A program made the translations under genes and the position numbers. Shown here in pieces: positions 42,129 to 52,700 of a DNA stretch of 64,000 bases. The stretch is from Aeoliella sp052161615. Lineage in GTDB: Bacteria > Planctomycetota > Planctomycetia > Pirellulales > Lacipirellulaceae. The notes under the pieces were generated by a model that saw only the letters and a list, made by a program, of their open reading frames with translations, was not told where the DNA came from and did no database searches. Each line of letters starts with the position of its first letter. Positions within the stretch are counted from its first letter, which is position 1. The stretch is taken from positions 1,302,001-1,366,000 of the forward strand of contig NZ_CP197417.1 in assembly GCF_052161615.1 (NCBI RefSeq), written 5' to 3'.

Positions 42129-45100
42129 ATGGACTATCTAGAGCGCGGCGCATTGCGATCCAGCAATCATCATTCAGATGGTGGAATCGCCGTACGCCCA
42201 TTAGGCAAATTCGTCGCGCTCTCACTTATCGGATACTTGCTTCTCGGGGTAGTACCCTGTTCTTGTGCATCTCCACCGGGCGAAGATAACCTTGGCTCGA
42301 GGTGGGAGTCGGAGATTCGGCCGCTGTTCGATAAGTACTGCCTCGCCTGTCATGGCGGTGATTCGGTGGAAGGTGAAGTCGATTTCTCGCGAGTTGTCGA
42401 TGGCGCCGGTGCGCTGCGAGAGGAGTCGCTCTGGCAATCCGCCGAGGAAATGCTGTCTGAGCAGCTTATGCCGCCGGAAGGATCGCCTCAACCAACTGAA
42501 GGCCAGCGGGAGCAGCTGGGCAGTTGGCTTCAGGCTTACTTAAAGTATGCCGCGTCTGCGCGGTCGGGCGATCCAGGCCGTGTCGTGCTTCGTAGGCTAA
42601 GCAATGCAGAGTATACGTACACAATTCGAGATCTAACGGGAATTGAGTCGCTTGATCCAGCTCGGCATTTCCCAGCAGACGGCGCGGCGGGCGAAGGGTT
42701 TACGAACACTGGCAATTCGTTGGTCATGTCGCCGACTTTATTGTCGAAGTATCTTGACGCCGGTAAGGAGATTGCAGAGCACGCCGTGCTGCTCCCCGAC
42801 GGCTTTGAGTTCTCGCCTCACAAGACGCGACGCGATTGGACAGATGATCTAATCGCTGATATTCGCAAAGTCTATGCCCGCTACACAGTTCCTTTGGGCA
42901 AGGAAGAGATGAACTTGGCCGGTATTGAATGGGGCAGTAGTAGAGGGGGCCAAATACCGCTGGCCAATTACTTCGCCGTTACGCTCTGCGAACGCAAACT
43001 GATCGAGGAAGGGCGGCTCACTATCGACGAAGCGGCGCGGCGACACGGTCTCAGTCCAAAGTACCTGCATTTGTTGTGGGACATCCTCCACACGGAAGAT
43101 CTTTCACCACTTCTAGCCGAATTACGAGATGCGTGGCGAGATGCAGATTTAGCCGATGCCACGGCGCTTCAAGCATTAGCCAACACTTGGCAGCAGCGTC
43201 TATGGAGTTTTTCTCCCGTAGGCCAGATCGGACGCCGAGACGGTCCAGAGCAATGGCTTACCCCTGTCAATCCTGTCGTGTCAGAACTGAAGGTGCAAGT
43301 AGCGATTCCCGAGCGCACCAATGCCAAAGAGATCATCCTCTCCCTGGTCGCCGGTGACGCTGGCGACGGAAATGAGAATGACTACGTCGTTTGGCAACGC
43401 CCACGACTGACAGCGATCGGGCGTGCGGATTTACTCATAAGCGATCTCCCTCGCGTCGTAGAGACCTCCCGCTCAATTCACAAGAGGGCGGTGCTGGAAA
43501 CGGCTAATTGCCTTGCTGCGTTACACCAAATCTCGCAATCCGCGGATGAAATCGATTGGGTGCAGCAAGCAGAGAGATTCAAGGTCAGTCCCTCGGTGCT
43601 TAGGGCATGGGCGGAGTATCTTGGAGTGCGCACACCTGGTCTAGCCAAGGTGTACGATCGATTTGTCACTACCGAGACTCTGTTTGGCGCCGAAAGCCGA
43701 GTAGTGGGCTGGGGAAGGAACGATACTCCCTACATCGTTGCGAATCCCGCGGACAAGGAAACAGTGTTGCCTGGGCCCATGAGGGCCCACGGAGTCGCGA
43801 TGCACCCGTCCGCCACACAGAGCGTTGCGATCGGATGGACTAGCCCTACGAGTGCGAAGATGCGGATTAGCGCCTCGGTGCTAAGAGAGCTATCGAATTT
43901 CGAGAATGCTGTTAGCTGGTCATTGCAGTTAAGACGCGGTGGCACCCGACGGGTGCTGTTCTCGGAAACCCTACCGACAGCGGCATCGAAGCCCAGGGCA
44001 GGGGAGGTGTCGCTGATCGATGTTCCGATACTCAAAGGCGATTTGATCTCTCTTATTGTCACATCGGACGGTGGGCATCGCGGCTGCAGCCACTGTTGCG
44101 TTGAGTTGGAGTTGGAGGACGTCCATGGCAGCGAGACGTGGAATGTGGCCAATGACGTTGCTATGGATATCATGGCTGGTAACCCCCATGCTGATAGCAA
44201 GGGTCGCCCCGGCATCTGGAGCTTCTACACAGAAACGGAAGAATCCTCCAAACGGCAGCTTTCAATTCCCCCGAATTCGGTCTTGGCTCGTTGGCGCGAG
44301 GCAGCCACCGAGAAGGACCACCAGCGGTTAGCGGTTCAGGTGCAAGACCTGCTGACGCGAGATTTGCCCCCGTTCTGCAGCGGTGCCGACCGGGATTTGA
44401 AGGAGCAGCTTCACTCGATAAGTGGTCCCCTGCTGGGAGCGGCGATCCACGAGGTGGCATCGTCGTCGGAGCAGGCTTCACTTGACAGAACGGAGAAGCA
44501 CTTCGGGCGGGGGCCTGATGGTCAAGCAATCGGCCCAGACAACCTGTGCGTCCGCGCTCCGTGCGTCCTACAACTTGCGATCCCCGCAGAGATTGCGCAG
44601 GGGAGCCAATTCGAAGCCGACGTGATATTAGAGTCAGAGATTGGGGTAGAGGGTTCGGTCCAATGCCATGTGGACATAAGAGAGGTTGCGGAAGACATAA
44701 CGCGACCGACCGACGTGCCGATGCCCGCCATTATTGAAGAAGTGAGTGCCGGAGAGAATCGGCGTGTAGATCCTTTGCATCCGATCCTAGTTGGCGAAAG
44801 TTCAGCCGCCCGGCGAGCAGTCCTCAGCTCTTTCGCCGACTTTCGGGAACTCTTTCCAGCGGCCGTATGCTACGCCTCGGTAGTTCCGCACGATGAAGCC
44901 ATCTCGCTACGCCTCTATTATCGAGACGACGCCCGCTTCACTCAGTTGCTGCTTGACGAAGGTGAAGCGCAAACTCTCGACCGCCTGTGGGAGCAGCTTC
45001 AGTTCGTTAGCCAGGGCTCGCTTTCGCAACTCACCGCCCTTGAGCAATGGCTGGAGTCTGCCGGCGAGATAGGTGTCGCGGACGATTTTCGGCCGCTGGA

Positions 45101-46442
45101 AGTTACGTTTGAGAAAGAAGCCAACGCCCTGCGGAAGCAGCTCATAGACAGCGAATCCTTGCAACTAACAGCGCTTGGAGATTTTGCAAGTCGCGCCGCT
45201 CGCAGACCACTTACCTCCACAGAGTCGAACAGGATAAATACCCTCTATGAGAACCTCCGCGACCAGGGCGTCCCGCACGAGGAGGCATTTCGCCTAACCT
45301 TGGCGGGTATCTTTTCCAGTCCAGAGTTCCTTTATCGCATCGAGGTGCCACCACCTGGGATGGACTCCTCGCCAGTTTCTGATTGGGAAATCGCGACCCG
45401 CCTTAGTTATTTCTTATGGTCCGCGCCTCCCGACGAAGAACTACGTTCTCTAGCAGCATCGGGGAAGCTATCGGATACGGAAACGCTTCTCGCCCAGAGT
45501 CGCCGAATGCTGGTCGATCCAAAAAGTCGGCGATTGGCACTGGAGTTTGGTTGCCAGTGGCTACATGTCCGCAACTTTGATCAGCTGGATGAGAAGAGCG
45601 AGCGGCACTTTCCTAGTTTTTTAGAGCATCGAAGAGACATTCACGAAGAAACTATCCAGTTCTTCACGCACCTTATCCAAGAGAATCAACCCATTCTTGA
45701 TGTAATCGATTCTGATTACAGTTTCGCGAATGAGCGGCTCGCCCTCTATTATGGCATTCCAAACGTGGCGGGCGAACATTGGCGCCGAGTGGATGGTGTA
45801 AAGCAGTTCGGCCGTGGTGGCGTGCTAGCCCAGGCCTCTGTGCTGGCAACACAATCCGGTGCCTCACGTACCAGTCCAATCCTACGAGGTACTTGGCTCA
45901 GCGAGGTAATACTCGGAGACCGACTTCCGAAGCCGCCGCCGGGTGTGCCACCTCTACCGGACGACATTGCCTCGAACAATGAGCTTACAGTTCGTGAACT
46001 GGTGGAGCGACACGTTAGCGATTCGAAGTGCGCAGTATGCCACCGCCGGATCGATCCGTACGGATTCGCCCTGGAGTCTTTCGACGCGATCGGAAGGTTT
46101 CGAGAGCTAGACGAATCGAACCGTGCTATCGACGACCGCGTTGCCGCCTTCGACGGTAGCGAATTCGAAGGGATCGAGGGGCTACGTCGATATATCTTAA
46201 CCCAGCGGCGTGATGAGTTTCTCAAGCAGTTCTGTCGAAAGCTATTGGGGTTCGCATTGGGGCGCTCGGTGCTGCTCTCCGATCAGCCGCTGCTGGATGA
46301 GATGATCGTGAACTTGCACGAGAATGAGTACCGTTTCGCGTCGGCCGTAGAAACAATCGTATCAAGCAAGCAGTTTCGCGAGATCCGCGGCCGTGATCTA
46401 CAGGATGCTAGCCTTACAAATCAGAAAGCCCCCACACCATGA
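42129..46442 (+). CDS. Very large planctomycete cytochrome-type protein (PSCyt1, DUF1587, DUF1592, DUF1588, DUF1585)
   Basis: A 1437-residue protein. An N-terminal hydrophobic segment (about 28-45, ending PCSC) targets it to the envelope. Heme motif CLACH is at residues 71-75 (PSCyt1), DUF1587 spans about 150-215 (VLRRLSNAEYTYTIRDLTG). A very long middle region of about 800 residues includes a lectin- or NPCBM-like sandwich (RAHGVAMHPSATQSVAIGW). DUF1592 (RRPLTSTESNRI, FSSPEFLYRIE), DUF1588 with a second CAVCH motif and a DUF1585 end follow. Relatives are mostly several hundred residues shorter. Its stop overlaps the start of the DUF1552 gene by 4 bases (ATGA). Confidence 0.88.
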   Translation: MDYLERGALRSSNHHSDGGIAVRPLGKFVALSLIGYLLLGVVPCSCASPPGEDNLGSRWESEIRPLFDKYCLACHGGDSVEGEVDFSRVVDGAGALREESLWQSAEEMLSEQLMPPEGSPQPTEGQREQLGSWLQAYLKYAASARSGDPGRVVLRRLSNAEYTYTIRDLTGIESLDPARHFPADGAAGEGFTNTGNSLVMSPTLLSKYLDAGKEIAEHAVLLPDGFEFSPHKTRRDWTDDLIADIRKVYARYTVPLGKEEMNLAGIEWGSSRGGQIPLANYFAVTLCERKLIEEGRLTIDEAARRHGLSPKYLHLLWDILHTEDLSPLLAELRDAWRDADLADATALQALANTWQQRLWSFSPVGQIGRRDGPEQWLTPVNPVVSELKVQVAIPERTNAKEIILSLVAGDAGDGNENDYVVWQRPRLTAIGRADLLISDLPRVVETSRSIHKRAVLETANCLAALHQISQSADEIDWVQQAERFKVSPSVLRAWAEYLGVRTPGLAKVYDRFVTTETLFGAESRVVGWGRNDTPYIVANPADKETVLPGPMRAHGVAMHPSATQSVAIGWTSPTSAKMRISASVLRELSNFENAVSWSLQLRRGGTRRVLFSETLPTAASKPRAGEVSLIDVPILKGDLISLIVTSDGGHRGCSHCCVELELEDVHGSETWNVANDVAMDIMAGNPHADSKGRPGIWSFYTETEESSKRQLSIPPNSVLARWREAATEKDHQRLAVQVQDLLTRDLPPFCSGADRDLKEQLHSISGPLLGAAIHEVASSSEQASLDRTEKHFGRGPDGQAIGPDNLCVRAPCVLQLAIPAEIAQGSQFEADVILESEIGVEGSVQCHVDIREVAEDITRPTDVPMPAIIEEVSAGENRRVDPLHPILVGESSAARRAVLSSFADFRELFPAAVCYASVVPHDEAISLRLYYRDDARFTQLLLDEGEAQTLDRLWEQLQFVSQGSLSQLTALEQWLESAGEIGVADDFRPLEVTFEKEANALRKQLIDSESLQLTALGDFASRAARRPLTSTESNRINTLYENLRDQGVPHEEAFRLTLAGIFSSPEFLYRIEVPPPGMDSSPVSDWEIATRLSYFLWSAPPDEELRSLAASGKLSDTETLLAQSRRMLVDPKSRRLALEFGCQWLHVRNFDQLDEKSERHFPSFLEHRRDIHEETIQFFTHLIQENQPILDVIDSDYSFANERLALYYGIPNVAGEHWRRVDGVKQFGRGGVLAQASVLATQSGASRTSPILRGTWLSEVILGDRLPKPPPGVPPLPDDIASNNELTVRELVERHVSDSKCAVCHRRIDPYGFALESFDAIGRFRELDESNRAIDDRVAAFDGSEFEGIEGLRRYILTQRRDEFLKQFCRKLLGFALGRSVLLSDQPLLDEMIVNLHENEYRFASAVETIVSSKQFREIRGRDLQDASLTNQKAPTP

Positions 46443-47740
46443 GTAAGCGATTCTCTCGTCGGGCAGTCCTACGCGGCTTGGGCGTGACCATGGCGCTACC
46501 GTGGTTGGAGTCGGCAAGGGTATGGGGTTACGATACCGTAGAACCGCGGAATGCTAATCAAGCGCCAACGCGGCTCGCCGTTCTATTCTGTGGCAATGGC
46601 TTTCACGCAGGAGAGTGGTGGGCCAGCGGCGATGGAGCGAACATGGAGCTGGGCAAAGTGCTCGAACCACTCCGCGACTTGACGGATAGAATGCTGTTCA
46701 TCAGCGGCCTTTACAACGAGGAGGCCCTGAAAGGAAACATTCACAGCTCGCAAACCGGCAACTTACTTTCGGGTGCTCCGATAGCGTCTGGTGGAGACAT
46801 TCGGTCTGGGGCGAGCTTCGATCAAGTGGTAGCGCAGAGCCTTGGAAATACAACAAAGATTCCAAGCCTTGTACTAGGTTGCGAGAAATCGAATCCAGCC
46901 GTCCACAAGAACTATTCAATGCTCTACAGTTCTCACATTTCTTGGGCATCTCCAACGGCGCCAACTCCACTTGAACTCTATCCAGCGTTGGCGTTCGACC
47001 GCTTGTTCAAGGACTCCGCCTCCCAGGCCGACAAGAGCGTGTTGGATACCGTACTCGCAAGCGCTCACGACCTGCGGCGTAACATCAGTGTCAATGATCA
47101 ACGAAAACTGGACGAGTATCTTGATTCAGTCCGACACGTCGAGCGTCGGATCGACGATGCTGGCACACGTGGCGAGTTGCAGGGGTGGAAGCCTACGCTT
47201 CGAGAATCCAATATGCCTCGCCCGAGCGAGGGTATTCCGCAAGATATAAGCGAGCACATGCGGTTGATGTGCGACATTCTCGTACTCGCCTTCCAGACGG
47301 ATACAACACGCATCGCAACATTGAAGCTGAATAACGACCATTCTGCTCTGCGTTTTCCTCATCTAGGCGTCGATTACATAACCCATCATTTGCTGTCACA
47401 CAGCGACACGCCGGATTGGTTGAAGGTAAACCAGTTCTTTGTGGAGCAGCTCGCTTACATCGCGAAGCGACTCGATGCGACTCAGGAAGGCGAGCACACG
47501 GCGTTAGATAACAGCATGCTAATGTTTTGCTCGTCCATGCTAACCGGGCAGCATGATGCCACGCAGCTTCCGGTCGTACTACTTGGCCAAGGCGGCGGGA
47601 AGATTCAAACAGGACGAACACTCGACTACAGTCAAAGCCCAAACCGCCAGATGTGTCGGCTGTACCTGTCGATGATGGACAAGATGGGAGTGCACCGCGA
47701 TAGGTTCGGCGATGCAGATGAGCCGCTATCCGAAGTGTAA
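46439..47740 (+). CDS. DUF1552 domain protein (Tat leader)
   Basis: A 433-residue protein starting with the ATGA overlap of the cytochrome gene. The N-terminus has a twin-arginine motif (SRRAVLRGLGVTMALPWLES), the standard start of DUF1552. Typical segments follow: LAVLFCGNGFHAGEWW, GNIHSSQTGNLLSGA, GASFDQVVAQSLG, YSSHISWASPTAPTPLELYP and the C-terminal NSMLMFCSSMLTGQHDATQLPVVLLG. DUF1552 proteins are the regular partners of DUF1587/1592 cytochromes in planctomycetes. Envelope located; the reaction is unknown. Confidence 0.92.
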   Translation: MSKRFSRRAVLRGLGVTMALPWLESARVWGYDTVEPRNANQAPTRLAVLFCGNGFHAGEWWASGDGANMELGKVLEPLRDLTDRMLFISGLYNEEALKGNIHSSQTGNLLSGAPIASGGDIRSGASFDQVVAQSLGNTTKIPSLVLGCEKSNPAVHKNYSMLYSSHISWASPTAPTPLELYPALAFDRLFKDSASQADKSVLDTVLASAHDLRRNISVNDQRKLDEYLDSVRHVERRIDDAGTRGELQGWKPTLRESNMPRPSEGIPQDISEHMRLMCDILVLAFQTDTTRIATLKLNNDHSALRFPHLGVDYITHHLLSHSDTPDWLKVNQFFVEQLAYIAKRLDATQEGEHTALDNSMLMFCSSMLTGQHDATQLPVVLLGQGGGKIQTGRTLDYSQSPNRQMCRLYLSMMDKMGVHRDRFGDADEPLSEV

Positions 47741-48166
47741 TGGAGTCCCTAACGAGACCGCCTGGTGTCGTCGTTTCGGAGGAAGGCCAAAATGTCAAAG
47801 AGCCCGTATCCTTCACATGCGAGCCGACTCGACAACCGGAGTGCGTGGTGCAGGCCAGAAGAAGGATGGATAGATCACGGAGCGTCTTCTTCTACTTCGT
47901 TGGTCTGGTTGCGTACTCCAGTTAACACGAGTTGTCCCCGACCACATCAGTGCAGGCGAACTTAATGATACGGAGTGTAGCTTACGGCGCTGCCCTCCAT
48001 TCCAAGGACTCTCAGCGGCCGCGGAAGGGGCTATTTGTCGAAGCGCTGAGGAAGAGAGTTGAGAGCGTATTCCGACACGCGACCGTTACACCGGGTGCGG
48101 TAGCTGTCATTTCCCTCGTTGCGATCTAAAGTACCTTGAGATCGCTCCAACAGAAGGCGTATCACT
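47741..48166. other. Spacer between the DUF1552 gene and a beta-helix gene
   Basis: No gene is supported. An 8-base inverted repeat, AGAAGAAG (47857-47864) and CTTCTTCT (47886-47893), could form a weak stem about 115 bases past the DUF1552 stop. The right part should contain the promoter of the beta-helix gene, whose ATG at 48167 has GAAGG upstream. Confidence 0.35.
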
Positions 48167-49660
48167 ATGAGCTTGAGAAGGTTGTCTATTGTCGCTGCCG
48201 TTCTACTATTGCTTATCTCAGATCCTACGATGCTAGGCGCTCAAGAGGCCACACTCCGTTCGTTGGGAGCCAAGGGAGACGGACACACGGACGACCGCGC
48301 CGCAATTGAGTCCGCAATTCGACAAGCAAAGGGCGCGATCCTCGATGGTGAGGGGGCTACCTACGCTGTGCATGGAAACATCGTGATTCGCACCGATGTG
48401 CACTTGCGGAATGCAACCTTCGTGCAAGTCATGAAGCCTATCGATGTTAGCCAGTACATACCTTCCGCTGGCGGAAGGGGAGAGATGATTGTTGAACCAC
48501 CTGAGGCCTTTCGGTGGAATGTTGGGTCGCTACCGGTGTTGCATGCCAACGGCCTCGCGAGCTACTCAGAAGATACCGAGCTCAGCAGCGACCAATCGGA
48601 CGCGGTTCTTCGCACGATCAATCTAAATACCCTCGAGATTGTTGGTGAGAACGACAAACCTGTTTCGGTCAAGCTGGAAGCAATCGTCGTTCGGCGCGGG
48701 GAGCACGCGTCTCTTGGTGACGACAATGCGGCGGGAATCTACCTTGCCAACGCTAGCCCCATCACTTTAAGTGACATTGAGGTCACTGGCGACGGGAAGG
48801 GTTGCGGCGTGTCTATCCGCGATTGCTCCGATGTGAAGATAGAGCGGCTGAACATCCACGATATGAACTGGGCTCCTTACATCGGCGATAATGTATTCGA
48901 AGTCGCATCGGCGAAGAGCATCAAAGAAGATTTTGGATGGAATAATTTTCCGCTTTATCGTTTCGACAGAGGCCTCAAGAAGTTTGTACGGGCGCGCGTC
49001 CGGGAGCAAATCGCTGGTCTGTACATCTCGGCGACCAATAACGTGCAGGTGCTCGATTCGACCATTGCGAGACTTCAAACGCGGATTGGTGACCAAATGT
49101 ATCCATTGCAGGCCGATGGAGCCACGCTGACTGGCGTGTCGAACGTGCTGATTCGAAACTGTCAGTTCTCGGAGGTGTGGGAAGGCATCGACCTTACTGG
49201 TCAGCTTAGCGAGAACTTCGTGTTCGAAGATTGCACCGCTAGTGACACTTTGACGTTTGGGTTCAAACTAGCGCACCCAAAGCGTCACGGCAAGCTGGTT
49301 AATTGCACTTCGTATCGAGCAGGCAATACGGCCTTTGTTATGGAATCTGAGGTTGAAGATATTGAGTTTGTGAACTGTCACGCGAGAGAGACGGGAGCAA
49401 ATGGATATTGGACGAAAGAAGGCCACGAGCGCCTTGCCACGATCAAAGGCTTTGGAATGTCTACCAATCCCGAGCAGAGTACTCCGGCGAGGGTAAGTTT
49501 CGTGGACTGCTCGGCGGAAAATATTGAGTCTCCGCTCGTTATGGATTTTGGGTTCTTCTGCGAAGACGGTATTGATCCGGCCACACGAAGTATTGTTGCC
49601 ATCTCCTGCACAGTAAAGGGCGAGCGGGTAAAGGGCATCCAAGGGATTGTGGTCGAGTAA
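48167..49660 (+). CDS. Exported pectate-lyase-like parallel beta-helix protein
   Basis: A 497-residue protein. The signal peptide (LSIVAAVLLLLISDPTMLGA) is followed by the Pectate_lyase_3 opening LRSLGAKGDGHTDDRAAIES, which is shared by many glycosidases and lyases with this fold. The remainder shows helix rungs (NASPITLSDIEVTGDG, DCSDVKIERLNIHDM, SNVLIRNCQFSEVWEGIDLTG, DIEFVNCHARETGA). Catalysis cannot be named: GH28-, GH55- or lyase-like activity are all possible. It lies opposite the GH78 gene and ends in a shared bidirectional hairpin. Confidence 0.82.
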   Translation: MSLRRLSIVAAVLLLLISDPTMLGAQEATLRSLGAKGDGHTDDRAAIESAIRQAKGAILDGEGATYAVHGNIVIRTDVHLRNATFVQVMKPIDVSQYIPSAGGRGEMIVEPPEAFRWNVGSLPVLHANGLASYSEDTELSSDQSDAVLRTINLNTLEIVGENDKPVSVKLEAIVVRRGEHASLGDDNAAGIYLANASPITLSDIEVTGDGKGCGVSIRDCSDVKIERLNIHDMNWAPYIGDNVFEVASAKSIKEDFGWNNFPLYRFDRGLKKFVRARVREQIAGLYISATNNVQVLDSTIARLQTRIGDQMYPLQADGATLTGVSNVLIRNCQFSEVWEGIDLTGQLSENFVFEDCTASDTLTFGFKLAHPKRHGKLVNCTSYRAGNTAFVMESEVEDIEFVNCHARETGANGYWTKEGHERLATIKGFGMSTNPEQSTPARVSFVDCSAENIESPLVMDFGFFCEDGIDPATRSIVAISCTVKGERVKGIQGIVVE

Positions 49661-49715
49661 CTTGTCCGAAGGATTTGCGTTCTCCGAGTATCGGACTACG
49701 AGTCTCCTCTTCCTC

Positions 49716-49750
49716 GGGGCGGTGCATCATATGGCTTATTGCACCGCCCC
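49716..49750. terminator. Perfect 11-bp hairpin between convergent genes
   Basis: GGGGCGGTGCA (49716-49726) pairs perfectly with TGCACCGCCCC (49740-49750) over a 13-base loop. It lies between the stop of the rightward beta-helix gene (49660) and the stop of the leftward GH78 gene (49763), the right place for a bidirectional terminator. No T run is present on either side. Confidence 0.65.
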
Positions 49751-49762
49751 TTGGGAAGGGGA

Positions 49763-52700
49763 TTACTTTGCTGGGATCGTCGCGATCCGTGCAGGGAAAT
49801 CGAACATGTACCGACCCGAGGGCAGCTCAAACTCTACCCACCCATCCGTCGCCCGTGATTGGACTTTCAAACTTGCCAACGGCTTATCGTCGACCTTTAT
49901 TGCGCTCGCGTCGTCGGTTGGCAGGCGAAACAGCGTCGTCGTATTGGCGGGAGTCTGCGCTACTAAGTGCATCTGGCCATCGGAGATCGTCCAATCGGTA
50001 CTGATCGGGCCTCGGATGCTGTCGTAACTCGTTCGCGCTGCGGTTACGGTACCGCCAGGTTGTGGGGCGATAACAACTTGGCGGTAAGCAGGGGCTCCGC
50101 TGCGAATACCACCAATATTCTCAACCATCCAGGCGTATACGGAACCAAACGCGTAGTGGGAGAACGAGTTCATGTGAGCATCTTCGAAGCCTGTCTGAGG
50201 AGTCCAGCCATCCCAATGCTCCCAAATGGAAGTAGCACCCTGGGTCACCGAGAACACCCAGCCGGGATAGCTATTCTGCTGCAGAATCGCGTAGGCCGCG
50301 TCGTTGCGATTGATCGAAGCGAGAGTCGGCATTAGATCACGAGTGCCGACGAAGCCAGTCGACATGTGCCAATCGCGCTCCTGAATTCGCGTCAGTAGGT
50401 GTTGCTCGACTTTAGGTCGCAACTCTTTGGGGACCAAGTCAAAGCTGAGTGCTAGGACGTACGCGCATTGGCTGTTGCACTCGATTCGGCCGTTCTCGTC
50501 GACGTACTTGTTCGTGAAACCCTGCTGGATTTCAGCGAATAGTTTGTCGTAGCTAGCGGCATCCTGTTCGTATCCGAGCTCACGCGCAATCTTCGCCATA
50601 AGCTGGGTGCTGAGTCCGAAGTAAGCGGTATAGACTAGGTCTTTGGGTGTCTCGTCTTCTACGTTTAGCCAGTCGCCAAAGCAGTGGAACGATTCTGGGG
50701 CAATACCACCTGGTTGACTCCGGTTCTCGCAGAACTCGATGAATTTCTGCATCGACGGGTAAAGCTTCTTCAATAGGGTCTTGTCGCCATACACTTGGTA
50801 CATGGTCCAAGGGCAGATAACCCCAGCGTCGGCGTAGCCGGGCCCGCCATCGGCGTTAGTCACACACAGAGGTGCGACACACGGATACTGACCATCCTCG
50901 CGCTGAGCGTCGACTACGTCGATCATCCACTTGCGGAAGAAACTCTGAACGTCAGCGTTCAGGCACGCAGAAGTCACGTAGAACTGTGCGTCACCGGTCC
51001 AGCCAAGGCGTTCATCTCGCTGCGGACAGTCGGTCGGCACCTCAATAAAGTTAGCTCTCTGCGTCCAAAGAATGTTGCTTACGAGCTTGTTTAGTTGATC
51101 GTCTGAGCAATGGAACTCGCCCGTCTCGTCCAAATCCGAAGTGTAGGCCACAGCCGTCAGCATGTCCGCTGTCGGACGCTCATCTACGCCAGTAACTTCG
51201 GCGTATTGGAAGCCATGGAATGTCTGCCTAGGCTGCCACACCTCTATGCCATCGCCTTTGCATGTGTAGTAGTCAATCGCCCTAGCGGTTCGCAGATTGG
51301 TCGTGTAAATGGTGCCATCTTCGTTCAATCGTTCGGCGAATCGAAGCTGTATCCGCTGCCCAGGCTTGCCGCGGACGGCTAGCCTACAAACACCAGCGAA
51401 GTTTTGACCAAAGTCAAATACGTAAACGCCGGGTTTGGGCTCCGTAATTTTGTCGGTCTGCCACTCTTTGAATACTACAACGGGTGGCGCAGGGTGGGCT
51501 TCTAGAACGGGGTCTACTTCACAATCCGCAAACACAGGCTTCCAAGAACTGTCGTCGTAGCCGGCCGAGCTCCACTTGCCGAGTTCCTTGCGGGCGTCAT
51601 ACTCTTCGCCCATTAAGATGTCTGCAACAGTTGTGGGGCCAAGCGACCGCCGCCAGCCTTCGTTGGAAGTGATTGTCTCGACCGTGCCATCCTCGTACTC
51701 GACGTCTATCTGGGCCTTCAGACGCGGGTGTTCTCCCCAATGGGCCCGGAGGCCTCTCCAGCCAATATGTCCGCTGTACCAGCCATCGGCCAATATGGCC
51801 CCCCACGCGTTGTCTCCAGGCGTCAGCATCGAAGTCACATCGTAGGTGCGATAGTAAGCACGCTTCTTGTATTCGGTCCAACCCGATCCGAAGAGATCGT
51901 CCGAAACTCGCTCGCCATTGACGTAAACGTCTGCCCAACCCAATGCAGTGACTGACAAAGTGGCGCGGCGTACTCCCGATTTGATGGAAAAATCATCTCG
52001 CAGGTAGTGGGGCGGCTCCGTCGCCAACCGCGTCGTGCGTAAATGTCCCCATGGAGCGTCGCCATATCGCCCTGCTACCCAAACATTCTCGTTATCTTTC
52101 GATGTCCAGAGCTTGGGATCGGTTGCCTTGGTTTGACGAGCGAACTTCCACTCCCCATTGGTGGTGAATATCAACGGAGTTCCACTTTTCGGCTGAACGA
52201 CTAGTTTGACACAGGCCCCGGGTGGCCCCTCGTTGTTCTGGCGAACCATCATGCTTACCTGATTGTTGCCAGGATTAAGTTGTGAGCGCACGTCGACTGA
52301 CAAGGGCTCGTCGCGAAACATAGTCTGCGTCACTTCATGGCCGTTTAGAAAGACACTAACGATCTCCCCGCCTACCGCCGTGAGCCACGCCGACGCGATG
52401 TTCACATCTTCTGGCAAAGTCCATTTCGTAAAGAACACGCGTTCACCATTGTCGCGATCCTCTTGCTTTGTCCAAATCCAGTCGGCACCCTCGAGGTCCA
52501 CTAGCGGATTCTCGGCAGAACCAGTGGCCCCCCCGATCCATTTAGCTTTCCACGAGGTGTCGCTCAGCAATCCGGCCGACCACGTGGCCTGCTCACTCCA
52601 ACTGGAAGGAGTGCCGCGATCATCCCAGACTTGCACTTTCCAGTAGACTTGTTCGCGGTCGCGGAGCGGCCTCCCTTCGTAAGGCGCTCGAATCGTCTCA

